In this document: positions 1-9,119 of the stretch, piece by piece | How positions within the stretch are numbered: the first letter of the stretch is position 1 | How the letters are laid out: each line of letters opens with the position of its first letter | Assembly: GCF_005952805.1 (NCBI RefSeq) | Contig: NZ_CP040709.1 | Span: 124,001 to 188,000 of the forward strand | Reading direction: 5' to 3' | Length of the DNA stretch: 64,000 nucleotides | DNA from: Inhella inkyongensis | GTDB lineage: Bacteria > Pseudomonadota > Gammaproteobacteria > Burkholderiales > Burkholderiaceae_C | Translations under genes and position numbers: made by a program | The notes under the pieces: generated by a model | The model's database searches: none | Told to the model about the DNA's origin: nothing | The model's input: the letters and a program-made list of their open reading frames with translations, nothing else

Positions 1-1496
1 ATCTTGGTGCCGATGGCACCAAAACCGGCCAGATAAATCTTGCGGCCAAAACCTGGAGTGACTCGGAAGTTGGGCAGGATCACCGCATAGCCGCGCGAGG
101 CCAGGATCTGTGCCTCGCGGGTGCCAAAGGTGGACGGGAAGCCGCCGAAGTCGGCACGCGCGTGCGGGCCGCCGTGCACATGAACGACGGTGGGCAGCTT
201 CTGCCCGGGTTTGTAGTCCTTGGGCAGCACATACATCGACGGGATCTCGAGCCCGTCGCGCGTCTTCAACAGGAAGTGCTGCGTCGGCGCCAGATGCTCG
301 TCCTTCAGCACTTCGTTGGCGACAAAGAGCTCTTCCAACCGCTTGGCCTTCTCGTCATACAAATAGGAGCGCGGAATGTGGGTGGCACTGCTGACAGTCA
401 CCAGGGTCGATGCCCCTGCGCGGCGTTGAATGGAGACATTCTTGCCGGGGAAGCTAGCCTCCATCTGTGCTTGCACTTGGGCCCAGTCGTTGTGGATCCA
501 ACTGATTTGAGACTCCTCTGCTGGCACCGAAAAGCCCACCAACTCACCTGTTTCTTGGCGTTGCAACACACCACCCGCTGATCCACCCGCAGCGTCAACA
601 CCCATGTCATAGCGCGGATGGGCTGCTAGCAGTTCACCGAGTTGTTTGGTTTCGGGGTTGAAACGGTAGATGGCCGTGGTGTCACGCCCGCGGTTGGAGG
701 CGACAAACAAGGTTTTGTCGTCCTGGTCGAAGGACAGGGGCGTGAAGATCTCCCCACTGCGCAACGGGCTGGACTCCACTTCCACCCAGGGTGATTCGAC
801 TGTTGCGCGATAAAGGATGCGACTGGTGCCCTCCATGGTCTCGTCCTTGCGATCGCGCACCACGGCAACACGCGGGACCAGTTTGTTGTCCAGTTCCCAG
901 GACATGACCTTGCCAGGGTGCTCAAAGGTCAGCAGGGTCTGCTTGCCGGTCACCGCGTTTACGCGGTAGATGTCAAGCGAATCCACGACGCGCAGATTGC
1001 CCGAAGCCAGGAATTCGTCGTCATTGCCAGGGATGGAGCGCAAGAAAGAGAGGCCTCGAGCGGACTGATAGCCGCCCTGCGCGCCCTGATCCCTTGCGGT
1101 CGGCGTGATGGTCCGGGCTTCCTTGCCATCGCGGCTGACCACGAAGAGGCCGCCGCCGTCGCCGTGTTCGGCCCCCGTCGGGGCACCAAGTTGACCGAGC
1201 GAAAAGGCCAATCGCTCGTTGCCAATCCAATCAAATTCAATGACATCGAAGCCCGAAATATTCGTGACGGACTGCGACTTGCGCGTCTTCAGATCGATGA
1301 CCGCGAGATTGCGCTTGCCGTTGATGGGCGTCAGCAGGGCCATGTAGCGGCCATTGGGCGAGAGCGTCGGGCTGATGTACTTGGAAGACGAAAGATAGGT
1401 CTTGAGCGGCACTGGCTCGGCGGCCAATAGCGGTGCGGCAGGCAGGGTCATCCCAGCGGCCAGGGCGGCAGCGAGGGCAAGGGCACGAATCTTCAT
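1..1496 (-). CDS. S9 family peptidase (prolyl oligopeptidase/acylaminoacyl peptidase type), C-terminus cut by window edge
   Basis: Secreted serine peptidase that should cleave short peptides in the periplasm. The reading frame begins at an ATG read leftward from 1496 and stays open to base 1. The first 25 residues are a typical signal peptide (KIR, then an Ala/Leu-rich core ending near PLLA). The next 350 or so residues look like the beta-propeller domain. Near the window edge is the S9 hallmark HGGPHAR and a following RVTPGFGRKIYLAGFG stretch that leads into the catalytic domain; the Ser, Asp and His residues lie outside the window. Only about 500 residues are visible. It lies downstream of a TonB-dependent receptor on the same strand, separated by a terminator, so it is probably a separate unit. 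Family confident; substrate unknown. Confidence 0.85.
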   Translation of the reverse strand, partial: MKIRALALAAALAAGMTLPAAPLLAAEPVPLKTYLSSSKYISPTLSPNGRYMALLTPINGKRNLAVIDLKTRKSQSVTNISGFDVIEFDWIGNERLAFSLGQLGAPTGAEHGDGGGLFVVSRDGKEARTITPTARDQGAQGGYQSARGLSFLRSIPGNDDEFLASGNLRVVDSLDIYRVNAVTGKQTLLTFEHPGKVMSWELDNKLVPRVAVVRDRKDETMEGTSRILYRATVESPWVEVESSPLRSGEIFTPLSFDQDDKTLFVASNRGRDTTAIYRFNPETKQLGELLAAHPRYDMGVDAAGGSAGGVLQRQETGELVGFSVPAEESQISWIHNDWAQVQAQMEASFPGKNVSIQRRAGASTLVTVSSATHIPRSYLYDEKAKRLEELFVANEVLKDEHLAPTQHFLLKTRDGLEIPSMYVLPKDYKPGQKLPTVVHVHGGPHARADFGGFPSTFGTREAQILASRGYAVILPNFRVTPGFGRKIYLAGFGAIGTK

Positions 1497-1565
1497 GGTG
1501 GATGCAATGGGTTGGATGCTCAGCGCTGCACTGCAAATGAGCGAGCTGGCGTTGATCTGCATGAG

Positions 1566-1603
1566 AAAAGGCCACAAACCCTTGCGGGTCTGCGGCCTCT
1601 TTT
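1566..1603 (-). terminator. Intrinsic terminator, possibly bidirectional
   Basis: A 12-bp stem at 1570-1581 and 1586-1597 (two G-T pairs, TTGC/GCAA loop) is followed leftward by TTTT (1566-1569) and rightward by TCTTTT (1598-1603). It lies 40 bp after the stop of the TonB-dependent receptor, which it should terminate. Confidence 0.8.
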
Positions 1604-1642
1604 GACCTGGGCTACCAGATCCAGGAACCTTCGGTCAGAGAC

Positions 1643-4456
1643 TTAGAAGGTGTACTTCACATTGAAGCGATACGACGAGCGCTTCGCATCCTGGAAGTTG
1701 GTCGGAATGATGCCGCTGTCATCGATGGCGAAGGCGCGGACGTCGTTCGGGGCACCCTTGTTAAAGATGTTGAAGAAGTTCATCGACAACTGCAGGTGCT
1801 TGATACCGTTGTATGCGATGTAGTAATCGGTCACGGTATTGCCAGGGACGCGGCAGTCCAGCGGATCCATGCCAAAGCCGACGTTTTCAGCGCAGGTATC
1901 GTCATTCGCGTTGTAGTCGATCTTGTAGCCCGTGCTGTTGCGGAAGCTCAGAGCGTGCGTCCACTGCGGCATGCGCAGCGAGAACGACACATTGCTGCGC
2001 AGGCGCGGCGTGGTGTAGCCGCCGGCGTAGTTGGCACTCCACTGATTGTTGGTGGTGTCCCAGATGCGATAGCCCTGGGTGTAGGTGCCTGTCAGCGTAA
2101 CGCCCAACTTGCCAATCGGGGTGTCGGTGCGGAAGCGCGCTTCCAGATCGAAACCGTCGGTCTTGGTCTTGTTGAGGTTGACGAACTGACGCAGGATGGC
2201 GCTGAGCTTGCCCGCGGTCACGCCGTACTTGGCGCGCTCGGCGGCCGTGAAGGTCGGGTCCAGAGCGATCGGATCACGCAGCACGTTGGGCGAGCCGGCG
2301 CCTTCTTCCGACAGTAGACGGCTACCCGAACGGGCGGCGATTTCGTCCTTGCGCTCGATGTTCCAGTAGTCCACAGCCAGGCTGAACTGATCGGCCGGCT
2401 CAAACACGAAGCCGGCCGACAGGGTGCGGGCGGTCTCGGGCTTCAGATCCGGGTTGTTGCGGGTGATCAGGGCTGCAGAACCGCACTCGGCGTTCACCAC
2501 CGAGTCGGCACGTGCCAGCAACAATGCCTTGTTGGGGTCAGAGCTGGGTAGCGGCGCCGCCTGGGCACGCAGATCACGCTGCAGGAGTCGGGCTGGCGTG
2601 CAACGCTTGGGATCGGGGGCGCTCTGGAACGCGAACTTGGTGGAGTCGGCGCTCTCGGTCAGGTTGGGAGCACGGAAACCGTTCTCGATCGTGCCGCGCA
2701 GCAGGAACTCTTTGGCCGGCTGGTAGCGCAGGGCCAGCTTGGGCGAGAAATGCGCGCCGAAGCCGGGGTACTTGTCCACACGGGCTGCGACCTGGGCTTC
2801 CAGGGTCTTCAGCACAGGAATGCTCAACTCACCAAACACGGCGGAGAAGTTGCGCGAGGAATCTGCGGCCGACAGGCCATTGCCGACGATGTCACCGGCG
2901 CGCAAATTGGCGGTCGGATCGATCTTGACGGATTCCTTGGTCAGCACCACGCCGGTGGCGAAACTCATCATGCCGGCGGGCAGGGCCATCAGCTCGCCGC
3001 TGAGCTTGGCGTCCACTGCGGTGGTTTTGATGCTGCCCTTGTATCCGTAGGTGGGGAACAGGGTGTTCAACACTTCGGCCGAGTTTGCTTGGCCGATCTT
3101 GTAGCCGCCGGCCTTGTTGAAGAAGTCGGCGCCGGGGTTGTTGTAGTCCCCGATCATGGCCTTGAAGCCGCTGTTGCTGAAGCTGCCACGGTCCTTGGAG
3201 TCGACGTCGCTGCCCATATGGTTCAGCGCGACTTCCCAGTCGTAGTTGTGCCAGATGCCCTTGATGCCGGTCACCACGCGGTACTCGCTGGCCTCGACCG
3301 ACTTGCCTTCACCGCTGTCGATGAAGCGATAGCGCAATTCGGCAGGAACGCCCAACGTGTTCAGCGGGTGGGTGACAGGCAGATTGCGGTAACGAAAGGT
3401 CTGCGAGCTGTTTGTGTTGGGGTTGCCCCAAACCAGCGGAGACGTCGTAGCGCCGCCATAAGTCTGGTGCGGACCAGAGTAAGCCACCTCGGTGCGCGAA
3501 GCCAGTGCGTCAACAAAAACCTCGGTGTCCGCATTCAAGGCAAAGCGGAACTGGCCGGTGAAGTTCAGGCGCTTGTTGTCGGGAATGGCCTGGAAACGCT
3601 CGTAGCGGTTGTACACGCACAGACCGCTGGCGTTCTTGGTCGCACAGCCCGGCAAGGCCAAGGCTTTACCACCACCGATGATGTTGCCGGGATAGCTGAA
3701 GGTCGAGGGCGTGCCGTAGGTGGGCGAGTACTGGGTCAGGCGTTCCGGCGTATCGGCAATGATGTCGCTGTAGAACAGCGGGTCACGCTGGTAGCCGCTG
3801 AGCATGCCAAACACATTGAAGCGGTCTTGGGCAATGTCACCCATGCCGGCCAGGACGTAGGCGTTCTTTTCGCCAAAGACCGGCTTGTTCAGCGAGTCCG
3901 CATAGGACGCGCCGGCCACGAAGCCTTTGAAGTCGCGACGGGTGATGAAGTTCACCACGCCGGCGATGGCGTCGGAGCCGTAAATGGCCGAGGCGCCGCT
4001 CTTCAGCACTTCGACACGCTCGATGGCGTCGATGGGCAGAGAGTCCACATTGGTGATCAGGGTGGCGTAGTCGGCCAGGCCATAGGGGGAGATGCGGCGG
4101 CCGTTCAGCAGGACCAGGGTGGCTTTTTCACCCAGGCCGCGGAAGCTAATGGCCGAGGCGCCGGGGGAGAAGCGGTTGCCGCCCTCGATGTCCGACAGGC
4201 CGCCGGTCGATGCGGACAGTTCGTCAATCAGACCTTTGACGGTCGTGACGCCGGAGGCTTCGATTTGAGCGCGCGTCACCACCTGCACCGGCACGGCGGT
4301 CTCGGCATTGATGCGCTTGATGTTGGAGCCGGTGATCTCGACCCGCTGGAGTTGCTGGGGCTGCTGGGGCTCGGTGGTTTGAGCCTGAACGTTCAGGGCC
4401 AGGAGAGCCGCGGCCAGGGCCGTCAAGCGCAGGGTGGAGGGTTGATGCTTGCGCAT
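1643..4456 (-). CDS. TonB-dependent outer-membrane receptor
   Basis: Outer-membrane active transporter of about 937 residues. I start at 4456 because MRKHQPS begins a clear signal peptide ending LNVQAQ, and AAAAGG lies upstream; the frame is open further upstream but without a signal peptide. The plug domain follows (VEITGSNIKR, PVQVVTRAQIEASG, VLLNGRRIS, ERVEVLKSGASAIYGSDAIAG), then a long beta-barrel ending in an aromatic C-terminus (RFNVKYTF), as expected for BAM insertion. The plug resembles the large receptor group often linked to peptide or carbohydrate uptake, and a secreted S9 peptidase is next on the same strand, so peptide uptake is possible. No siderophore or B12 genes are nearby; the ligand is unknown. 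Confidence 0.9.
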   Translation of the reverse strand: MRKHQPSTLRLTALAAALLALNVQAQTTEPQQPQQLQRVEITGSNIKRINAETAVPVQVVTRAQIEASGVTTVKGLIDELSASTGGLSDIEGGNRFSPGASAISFRGLGEKATLVLLNGRRISPYGLADYATLITNVDSLPIDAIERVEVLKSGASAIYGSDAIAGVVNFITRRDFKGFVAGASYADSLNKPVFGEKNAYVLAGMGDIAQDRFNVFGMLSGYQRDPLFYSDIIADTPERLTQYSPTYGTPSTFSYPGNIIGGGKALALPGCATKNASGLCVYNRYERFQAIPDNKRLNFTGQFRFALNADTEVFVDALASRTEVAYSGPHQTYGGATTSPLVWGNPNTNSSQTFRYRNLPVTHPLNTLGVPAELRYRFIDSGEGKSVEASEYRVVTGIKGIWHNYDWEVALNHMGSDVDSKDRGSFSNSGFKAMIGDYNNPGADFFNKAGGYKIGQANSAEVLNTLFPTYGYKGSIKTTAVDAKLSGELMALPAGMMSFATGVVLTKESVKIDPTANLRAGDIVGNGLSAADSSRNFSAVFGELSIPVLKTLEAQVAARVDKYPGFGAHFSPKLALRYQPAKEFLLRGTIENGFRAPNLTESADSTKFAFQSAPDPKRCTPARLLQRDLRAQAAPLPSSDPNKALLLARADSVVNAECGSAALITRNNPDLKPETARTLSAGFVFEPADQFSLAVDYWNIERKDEIAARSGSRLLSEEGAGSPNVLRDPIALDPTFTAAERAKYGVTAGKLSAILRQFVNLNKTKTDGFDLEARFRTDTPIGKLGVTLTGTYTQGYRIWDTTNNQWSANYAGGYTTPRLRSNVSFSLRMPQWTHALSFRNSTGYKIDYNANDDTCAENVGFGMDPLDCRVPGNTVTDYYIAYNGIKHLQLSMNFFNIFNKGAPNDVRAFAIDDSGIIPTNFQDAKRSSYRFNVKYTF

Positions 4457-4717
4457 AAGAACCTTTTCGAAAGCGGACACCAGATCGGCTAGTTCGCCGG
4501 ACTTGGCGGGTTGGGTGTCGGAACGTGGGCAGCCAAATGAAGGTCTTGCCGAGTCCCAGCGGGTCAGGCCTGGGGATACCAGCCATGGGTCGGCGATTCT
4601 AGAAAGCACCTGCTCACAACTTTGGGGGGGGGCTACCCCAGGTTGTTGTGTTAATGCCGCACGACAGGCTTGTGCTTTAGGAAAAATTTACTTCGGTGTT
4701 GCAAGATTTCGCGCCCT

Positions 4718-5278
4718 TCACAGGGCTCGCCGGCGCGCAGTGGGCTGCAGGACGTCGCGATCCAGGTAGGTGCGCAGTCGCAGGCGGCGCGGGTCCATGC
4801 GGTCGGGGGCGTCGGCCAGGTGCTGGTGCAGCGCCGTCACTTTGATCCACAGGCCTTTGCTTCGCAGCCCCAGCTCACGACTCTCGCGCCATTGGTTGGA
4901 GAAGCGGGCCTTGAGGGCTAGGTCTCGGTCCAGATCGAGCAGGCGGCGCACCGAGCGTTCGGCGATCCACAGCTCGCGGCCATCGTCGTGGATGTCCAGG
5001 CTTTGGCCGGCGAAGGCGTAGTGCTGGCCCTGGGCCGGCGCAGCCAGCCCTTGCACGCTGCGGCGCCACAACTCGCCCAGGCTGCGCTCGATCCAGCCTC
5101 GCGCGCTGATCAGGATCGCCAGCATGGCGGTGCCAGTGGCCAGCATCCCCCAGAAGCCGCCACTCAGCCATCCCGCCGCCGCGCCGAGCAACACGAACAG
5201 CGCATAGCAGGCTGCGCGGAAAGCCAGCCGCTTATGCGGGCTGTTCAGCCACAGGGGATCGTCTTCGGCGGCGCTCAT
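4718..5278 (-). CDS. Putative inner-membrane protein, function unknown
   Basis: A 186-residue protein starting MSAAEDD. The start at 5278 overlaps the stop of the upstream hydrolase gene (ATGA, 5275-5278), so the pair is translationally coupled. Residues 18-60 form two adjacent hydrophobic helices (FRAACYALFVLLGAAAGWL and FWGMLATGTAMLAILISA) with a short turn. The rest is a basic, Arg-rich cytoplasmic domain with no catalytic motif I recognise. The frame is open upstream to 5518, but that stretch is a shadow of the hydrolase. The function may be tied to the coupled hydrolase, but this is only inferred from overlap. Confidence 0.7.
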   Translation of the reverse strand: MSAAEDDPLWLNSPHKRLAFRAACYALFVLLGAAAGWLSGGFWGMLATGTAMLAILISARGWIERSLGELWRRSVQGLAAPAQGQHYAFAGQSLDIHDDGRELWIAERSVRRLLDLDRDLALKARFSNQWRESRELGLRSKGLWIKVTALHQHLADAPDRMDPRRLRLRTYLDRDVLQPTARRRAL

Positions 5279-5862
5279 CCCGCCTCCGTCAGGCTGCGCA
5301 GGTAGGAGCGGCCCTGCGGCCACAGGCCCAGGCCGGACTCGGCATTCACATGCCCGCGCGTGCCCAAATTGACGCAGCGTGCGCCCCAGGCCTGCGCCAG
5401 CGCTGGGGCGCGGCCGGCGCGGTCGAAGGGGTCGTCCGTGCTGTGCAAAACCAAACTGGGGAAGGGCAGAGGCTGCAACACCGGCTGGTTCCAGCTGGGT
5501 CGCAGCGCGGCGGGCCAATCCTCTTGGGCCGGGTCCGGCGGGGCCACGAGCAGCGCCCCCAGCACCTTGGCGCGATGCTGGCTGTGTGCGGCCCAGGCGG
5601 CCAGCAAATGGCAGCCCAAACTGTGCGCGGCCACCAGGGCGGGACGCGGCAGGTCCATCACCACTTCATCCAGCCGTGCCATCCAGTCGCCGCGTCGGGG
5701 TTGCTGCCAGTCGTGCTGCTCGACGCGCAGGTCGCCAAAGTAGCCCTCCCACAGGGTCTGCCAATGGCCAGGGCCGGAATTCAGCCAACCCGGCAGGAGC
5801 AGCACGAGAGGGGCGTCGGGGGACGGAGAATCCGCCCCTCCTGAGTTTGGAAGCACAGCCAT
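5275..5862 (-). CDS. RBBP9/YdeN-type alpha/beta hydrolase
   Basis: A 195-residue serine hydrolase of the small RBBP9/YdeN group. [17 protein letters not shown] forms strand 1 and the oxyanion region, [11 protein letters not shown] the nucleophile elbow (Ser in HSLGC), STDDPF carries the likely catalytic Asp, and [13 protein letters not shown] the His. The size matches the family. The first possible ATG (5860-5862) shares bases with the ATG of the divergent argC (5861-5863), so either promoters lie inside the opposite genes or translation starts a little later. The 3' end overlaps the gene for a two-helix membrane protein. The substrate is unknown; small esters or amides are typical. Confidence 0.82.
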   Translation of the reverse strand: MAVLPNSGGADSPSPDAPLVLLLPGWLNSGPGHWQTLWEGYFGDLRVEQHDWQQPRRGDWMARLDEVVMDLPRPALVAAHSLGCHLLAAWAAHSQHRAKVLGALLVAPPDPAQEDWPAALRPSWNQPVLQPLPFPSLVLHSTDDPFDRAGRAPALAQAWGARCVNLGTRGHVNAESGLGLWPQGRSYLRSLTEAG

Positions 5863-6811
5863 GGCAACGCGCGTTTTTGTCGACGGTCATGAAGGCACAA
5901 CCGGCCTTCGGATCCATGAGTATCTGATCGGGCGCTCCGATATCGATCTGCTCGTGATCGACAGCGCCAAGCGCAAGGATGCGCAGGAGCGCGCCCGGCT
6001 GTTGAACGCGGCCGATGTGGTCTTCCTCTGCCTGCCCGACGCCGCCGCCAAGGAGGCTGTGGCTCTGATCGAGAACCCCGCCACCTGCGTCATCGACGCC
6101 AGCACTGCGCACCGCACCGCGCCGGGCTGGGTCTTTGGCCTGCCCGAGCTGGCGGCGGACCAGCGCGCCAAACTGCGCGCCACCAAACGCATTGCCAACC
6201 CGGGTTGCCACGCCTCGGCCTTCATCCTGGCCATGCGCCCGTTGGTGGATGCCGGCCTGGTGCCGATGGACGCGGCCATCACGGCCAATTCCATCACCGG
6301 TTACTCGGGCGGCGGCAAGTCCATGATTGCGCAGTACGAGGCCAAGGAAGAGGACTTCGACACCAAGCTGCTGAGCCCGCGCCCCTATGCGCTGGGCCTG
6401 ACGCACAAGCACCAGCCTGAGATGGCGGCGCACAGCGGTTTGAAGCACCAGCCCCTGTTCCAGCCCATCGTGGGCCCGTTCTACAAGGGTCTGACGGTGA
6501 GCCTGCCCCTGCATCTGTCGGCCCTGAAGCCGGGCACCACGCCCGAGCAGATCCACGCTGTGCTGGCCGCGCGCTACAGCGGCGAGCGCTTCATCCGTGT
6601 GCTGCCGCTGCGCGATGCCGAGTCCCTGGCGGGCGGCTTCTTCGATGTGCAGGGCTGCAACGACACCAACCGCGTCGATCTGTTCGTGTTCGCCAGCGAG
6701 CAGCACGCGATGGTGATGGCGCGCCTGGACAACCTGGGCAAGGGCGCCAGCGGCGCGGCGGTGCAGAGCATGAATGTGCACCTGGGCTGTGATGAGGCCC
6801 TTGGCCTTTGA
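5861..6811 (+). CDS. argC: N-acetyl-gamma-glutamyl-phosphate reductase (type 2)
   Basis: Third step of arginine biosynthesis: NADPH-dependent reduction of N-acetylglutamyl 5-phosphate to the semialdehyde, in the cytoplasm. The 316-residue length fits the short ArgC class. Residues 4-15 ([12 protein letters not shown]) form the nucleotide-binding start, and [11 protein letters not shown] places the catalytic Cys at residue 116. SGGGKSM and HKHQPEM are further conserved segments. No other arg gene is adjacent, so arginine genes are scattered here. Its ATG overlaps that of the divergent hydrolase. Confidence 0.93.
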   Translation: MATRVFVDGHEGTTGLRIHEYLIGRSDIDLLVIDSAKRKDAQERARLLNAADVVFLCLPDAAAKEAVALIENPATCVIDASTAHRTAPGWVFGLPELAADQRAKLRATKRIANPGCHASAFILAMRPLVDAGLVPMDAAITANSITGYSGGGKSMIAQYEAKEEDFDTKLLSPRPYALGLTHKHQPEMAAHSGLKHQPLFQPIVGPFYKGLTVSLPLHLSALKPGTTPEQIHAVLAARYSGERFIRVLPLRDAESLAGGFFDVQGCNDTNRVDLFVFASEQHAMVMARLDNLGKGASGAAVQSMNVHLGCDEALGL

Positions 6812-6819
6812 GCGCTTGC

Positions 6820-6837
6820 GCCGCTGCTTTCAGCGGC
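6820..6837. terminator. Short hairpin between convergent genes
   Basis: GCCGCTG (6820-6826) and CAGCGGC (6831-6837) form a perfect 7-bp stem with a 4-base loop between the argC stop and the convergent gene's end, overlapping the latter's stop codon. There is no T-tract on either strand, so terminator function is uncertain. Confidence 0.3.
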
Positions 6838-7870
6838 AGACGGACTGGAAGTCGTAGACCCGCGGTTCGGGTTTGCTGCCGATGGGCTTGAGCAGCAGGA
6901 TGCGCTGGCAGACCTCCCGTTGGGTTTGCACCTGCATCTGCGTGCTCTGCCCGATCACGGCGCCATGACCGTTTAGAACGGCCACCGGGGTTTGGACCAC
7001 GCCAGAGCGCAGGCCTTCTTCTTCGTACACCATGCGAGTCTGGCCGCTGCTGCGGGTCATGGAGGCAGGCGCCCCGAGTGCCTTCACCACCCCGTCCTCG
7101 GTGCGGCCGGCCAGGCCCTGGAAGGCTTGCACGACCTTGGTTTGCATGCGCGCCAGCCTGGCGTTGAAGCGCTCGGTGATCTCCATCAGGGCCTTTTGAT
7201 CTTCGGCTTCTTGCTCCAGGCGTGCCGCACCTTGGGCCAGCAGGGCTTGGCCCTCGCGCTTGCGCCGCTCGAGGTCGGCTGGCGTACCTTCATTGGCATA
7301 GGCCGGGCGTTGACCATCGACCCAGAGTTGGCTCCACACGGCGTCCGATAGCTGGGTGCCGATCACGTGTTCGCCAAAGGGCAGCAAGCCAATGGCGCCC
7401 AGGGCCACGGGCCGGCCGCCCTTGCGATCGGCTTCCAGGGCGGCGCGCCAACGCGGTTCGTCGCAGGCGATCAGGCGCGCGGCGTCCAGCCAGCCCTGGC
7501 CCACGGGCGCCCAATCCATTGGGGGCTGGGGCTGCGCCTTGCCATTGCGCCCCCAGGCGGTGACCTGGGCCAGGCGAGCTTGGCCAGCGGCACAGCGCAG
7601 CTCCACGATGAATTGCGTGGTATCGGCGCGCTCGACGGACTCATGCACCGCAATCACTTGCAGTCGGTGCACCATGGGCAGGGGTTGGCCCGGTGGCGGC
7701 GGGCGCGAGGGATCCACACTGTCATCCAAGCGCCTTTGCACGCGATCGAACTCGGCCAGAAAGGCGCTCCGATTGGGGCGCTGGCCCTGCAGATCGATGA
7801 GAAACCAGTTGCCGGCCTGGACTTGAGCGGTCAACAGCAAGGCCCAGGCAGCAAGGGCAAAGGCCTTCAT
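6830..7870 (-). CDS. Secreted protein of unknown function
   Basis: A 346-residue protein with a clear signal peptide (KAFALAAWALLLTAQVQA, cleavage about residue 19). I recognise no family. Residues roughly 60-160 include paired cysteines around FIVELRCAAGQ and RLIACDEPRW. The middle (about 205-255) is a charged, probably coiled-coil helix. The C-terminal section has KALGAPASMTRSSGQTRMVY, which resembles the short 'calculate a change of state' segment seen in SmpA/BamE-like or DUF4124-like lipoproteins, and ends in a Cys (FQSVCR). It overlaps the yceI-type gene by 4 bp (7867-7870) and is probably co-transcribed with it, as its downstream gene. Confidence 0.7.
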   Translation of the reverse strand: MKAFALAAWALLLTAQVQAGNWFLIDLQGQRPNRSAFLAEFDRVQRRLDDSVDPSRPPPPGQPLPMVHRLQVIAVHESVERADTTQFIVELRCAAGQARLAQVTAWGRNGKAQPQPPMDWAPVGQGWLDAARLIACDEPRWRAALEADRKGGRPVALGAIGLLPFGEHVIGTQLSDAVWSQLWVDGQRPAYANEGTPADLERRKREGQALLAQGAARLEQEAEDQKALMEITERFNARLARMQTKVVQAFQGLAGRTEDGVVKALGAPASMTRSSGQTRMVYEEEGLRSGVVQTPVAVLNGHGAVIGQSTQMQVQTQREVCQRILLLKPIGSKPEPRVYDFQSVCR

Positions 7871-8553
7871 GGGTTCGGTCGCCCAAGCCCGCGCGCACTC
7901 AAATCGCCCGGGGCCTCGAGTTCTGCACCTTGCGCGCCTTCCAGCTGCACCTGCACCTCCATCTCATCGCCCACCAGACTCAGATAGGCGTCGATGCCGA
8001 ACTCCGAACGCTTGATGCGGGCGCTGGCACTCAGACCGATGGAGGGTTGGCCTGTGATGGCATTGGGCGCGATGCGGTTGAGGCGCAGTTGCAGCTCCAC
8101 CGGTCGCGTGACGCCACCCAGCGTCAGCTCGCCCTTCAGAACGCCTTGCTGGGCGCCGGTCTTGTGAAGCGCCGTGCTGCGGAATTGGATCTCGGGGCCT
8201 TTGAAGAGCTTGGCCCAGGCCTTGTCGCCCCGAATTTGCTGGTTCCACAACGCGTCGCCCATGTCCAATGAAATCAGGGGCAGGGTCACTTCGATGCTGG
8301 AGCGGCTCCAGTCCTCGGCGTCGAACAGGAAGTAGCCGGGTTGCAAGCGCAGGCTGCCCATCAGTTGCATGAAGTCCTGGTGCGCAAAGCTGAAGCCCAC
8401 ACGCGAGAGCTTGCCGACGATGGCGTAACGCTGTGGTTCAGCGGCCAGAGCCTGGCAGCTCAAACCAAGCAGGAGGCCTAGCATCCAGCGACGCAGGGTG
8501 GGTTTCGTTCGTCGCAGCACCGCAGCGGGTGGCGCGAGCAACTGATGGGTCAT
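7867..8553 (-). CDS. YceI family periplasmic lipid/isoprenoid-binding protein
   Basis: A 228-residue secreted lipocalin-like protein. The N-terminus has a basic region followed by WMLGLLLGLSCQALAA, a signal peptide cleaved about residue 38. Family features are RVGFSFAHQDFMQLMG (usually 'F.v.H....v.G.F'), DWSRSSIEVTLPLISLDMGD, LKGELTLGGVTRPVELQLRLN and KRSEFGIDAYLSLVGDEMEVQVQLE. YceI proteins bind polyprenyl or fatty lipids in the periplasm, and the family includes stress-induced members. It overlaps the following unknown secreted protein by 4 bp. Substrate not deducible. Confidence 0.88.
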   Translation of the reverse strand: MTHQLLAPPAAVLRRTKPTLRRWMLGLLLGLSCQALAAEPQRYAIVGKLSRVGFSFAHQDFMQLMGSLRLQPGYFLFDAEDWSRSSIEVTLPLISLDMGDALWNQQIRGDKAWAKLFKGPEIQFRSTALHKTGAQQGVLKGELTLGGVTRPVELQLRLNRIAPNAITGQPSIGLSASARIKRSEFGIDAYLSLVGDEMEVQVQLEGAQGAELEAPGDLSARGLGRPNP

Positions 8554-8657
8554 CGGGGACTCCGGGTTGGTGGCCGGGCCATTGTTGCGAACCCCCGATG
8601 CGTTCGACCTGCCCTTTAGGGCGGGGCACGCCTGCCCAGAAGGGCAGGTTCAGGTGG

Positions 8658-9119
8658 CTATCTGGCTCGACTTGGGCATTGCATCTGCCCCTGCTGCTCC
8701 GCCAGGCCCTGCAGGCGATCGGTCTGAATCTGCTCGGTCAAACTCAGTGCTTGGTAGCCGCGACCGTAGGCCCAGCCATAGCCCCACCGAAAGGGCGTAG
8801 GCCACCAGGGGGCACCGCCCAAGCGCACGGCGGCATGCATGCGCGCTGCCTGCTCGGGGTTGCCGGTGGCCTGGCGCACACAGGCGGCGAACTCGGCATC
8901 GGAGCGCTCGCGCTCGGCCGCCGTACCGCCGCGCCAGTAGCTCAGGTCATGAGCCACGCAGCAATCGCACCAGTCGGCCTTGGCATCGCGGTCGGAGTAG
9001 AGGCTGCAGCCATCGGTGCGGAACTCACGCGGCGCGTCGGCCACGGGGCCGGGGGCCAGGTGACTGCAGGCGCTCAGGCCGCTGACGAGCAGCGCGATCG
9101 CGACAGCCCTAAACCCCAT
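8658..9119 (-). CDS. Lipoprotein with phospholipase A2-like CC-x-x-HD motif
   Basis: A 153-residue lipoprotein. I start at 9119 (MGFRAVAIALLVSGLSAC) because this gives a lipobox (LSAC, Cys about residue 18); upstream in-frame sequence belongs to the overlapping gene. After the signal, FRTDGCSLYSD and WCDCCVAHDLSYWRGG carry the Cys/His-Asp pattern of the phospholipase A2 active site (CCxxHDxxY). A Trp/Tyr/Gly-rich segment follows (WWPTPFRWGYGWAYGRGYQ). A membrane-anchored lipase or a PLA2-fold binding protein is possible; activity is unproven. Its start overlaps the end of the dienelactone hydrolase gene (9109-9119). Confidence 0.72.
   Translation of the reverse strand: MGFRAVAIALLVSGLSACSHLAPGPVADAPREFRTDGCSLYSDRDAKADWCDCCVAHDLSYWRGGTAAERERSDAEFAACVRQATGNPEQAARMHAAVRLGGAPWWPTPFRWGYGWAYGRGYQALSLTEQIQTDRLQGLAEQQGQMQCPSRAR

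Noticed and set aside
2750..4492. Long 580-residue frame on the plus strand
   Set aside because: It lies fully antisense to the TonB-dependent receptor, whose protein has clear domains; long antisense frames are expected in GC-rich DNA.
8600..8657. GC hairpins (CCTGCCC/GGGCAGG) between the lipoprotein and yceI genes
   Set aside because: They could form a stem but have no T-tract, and such short GC repeats are common here; not listed as a terminator.
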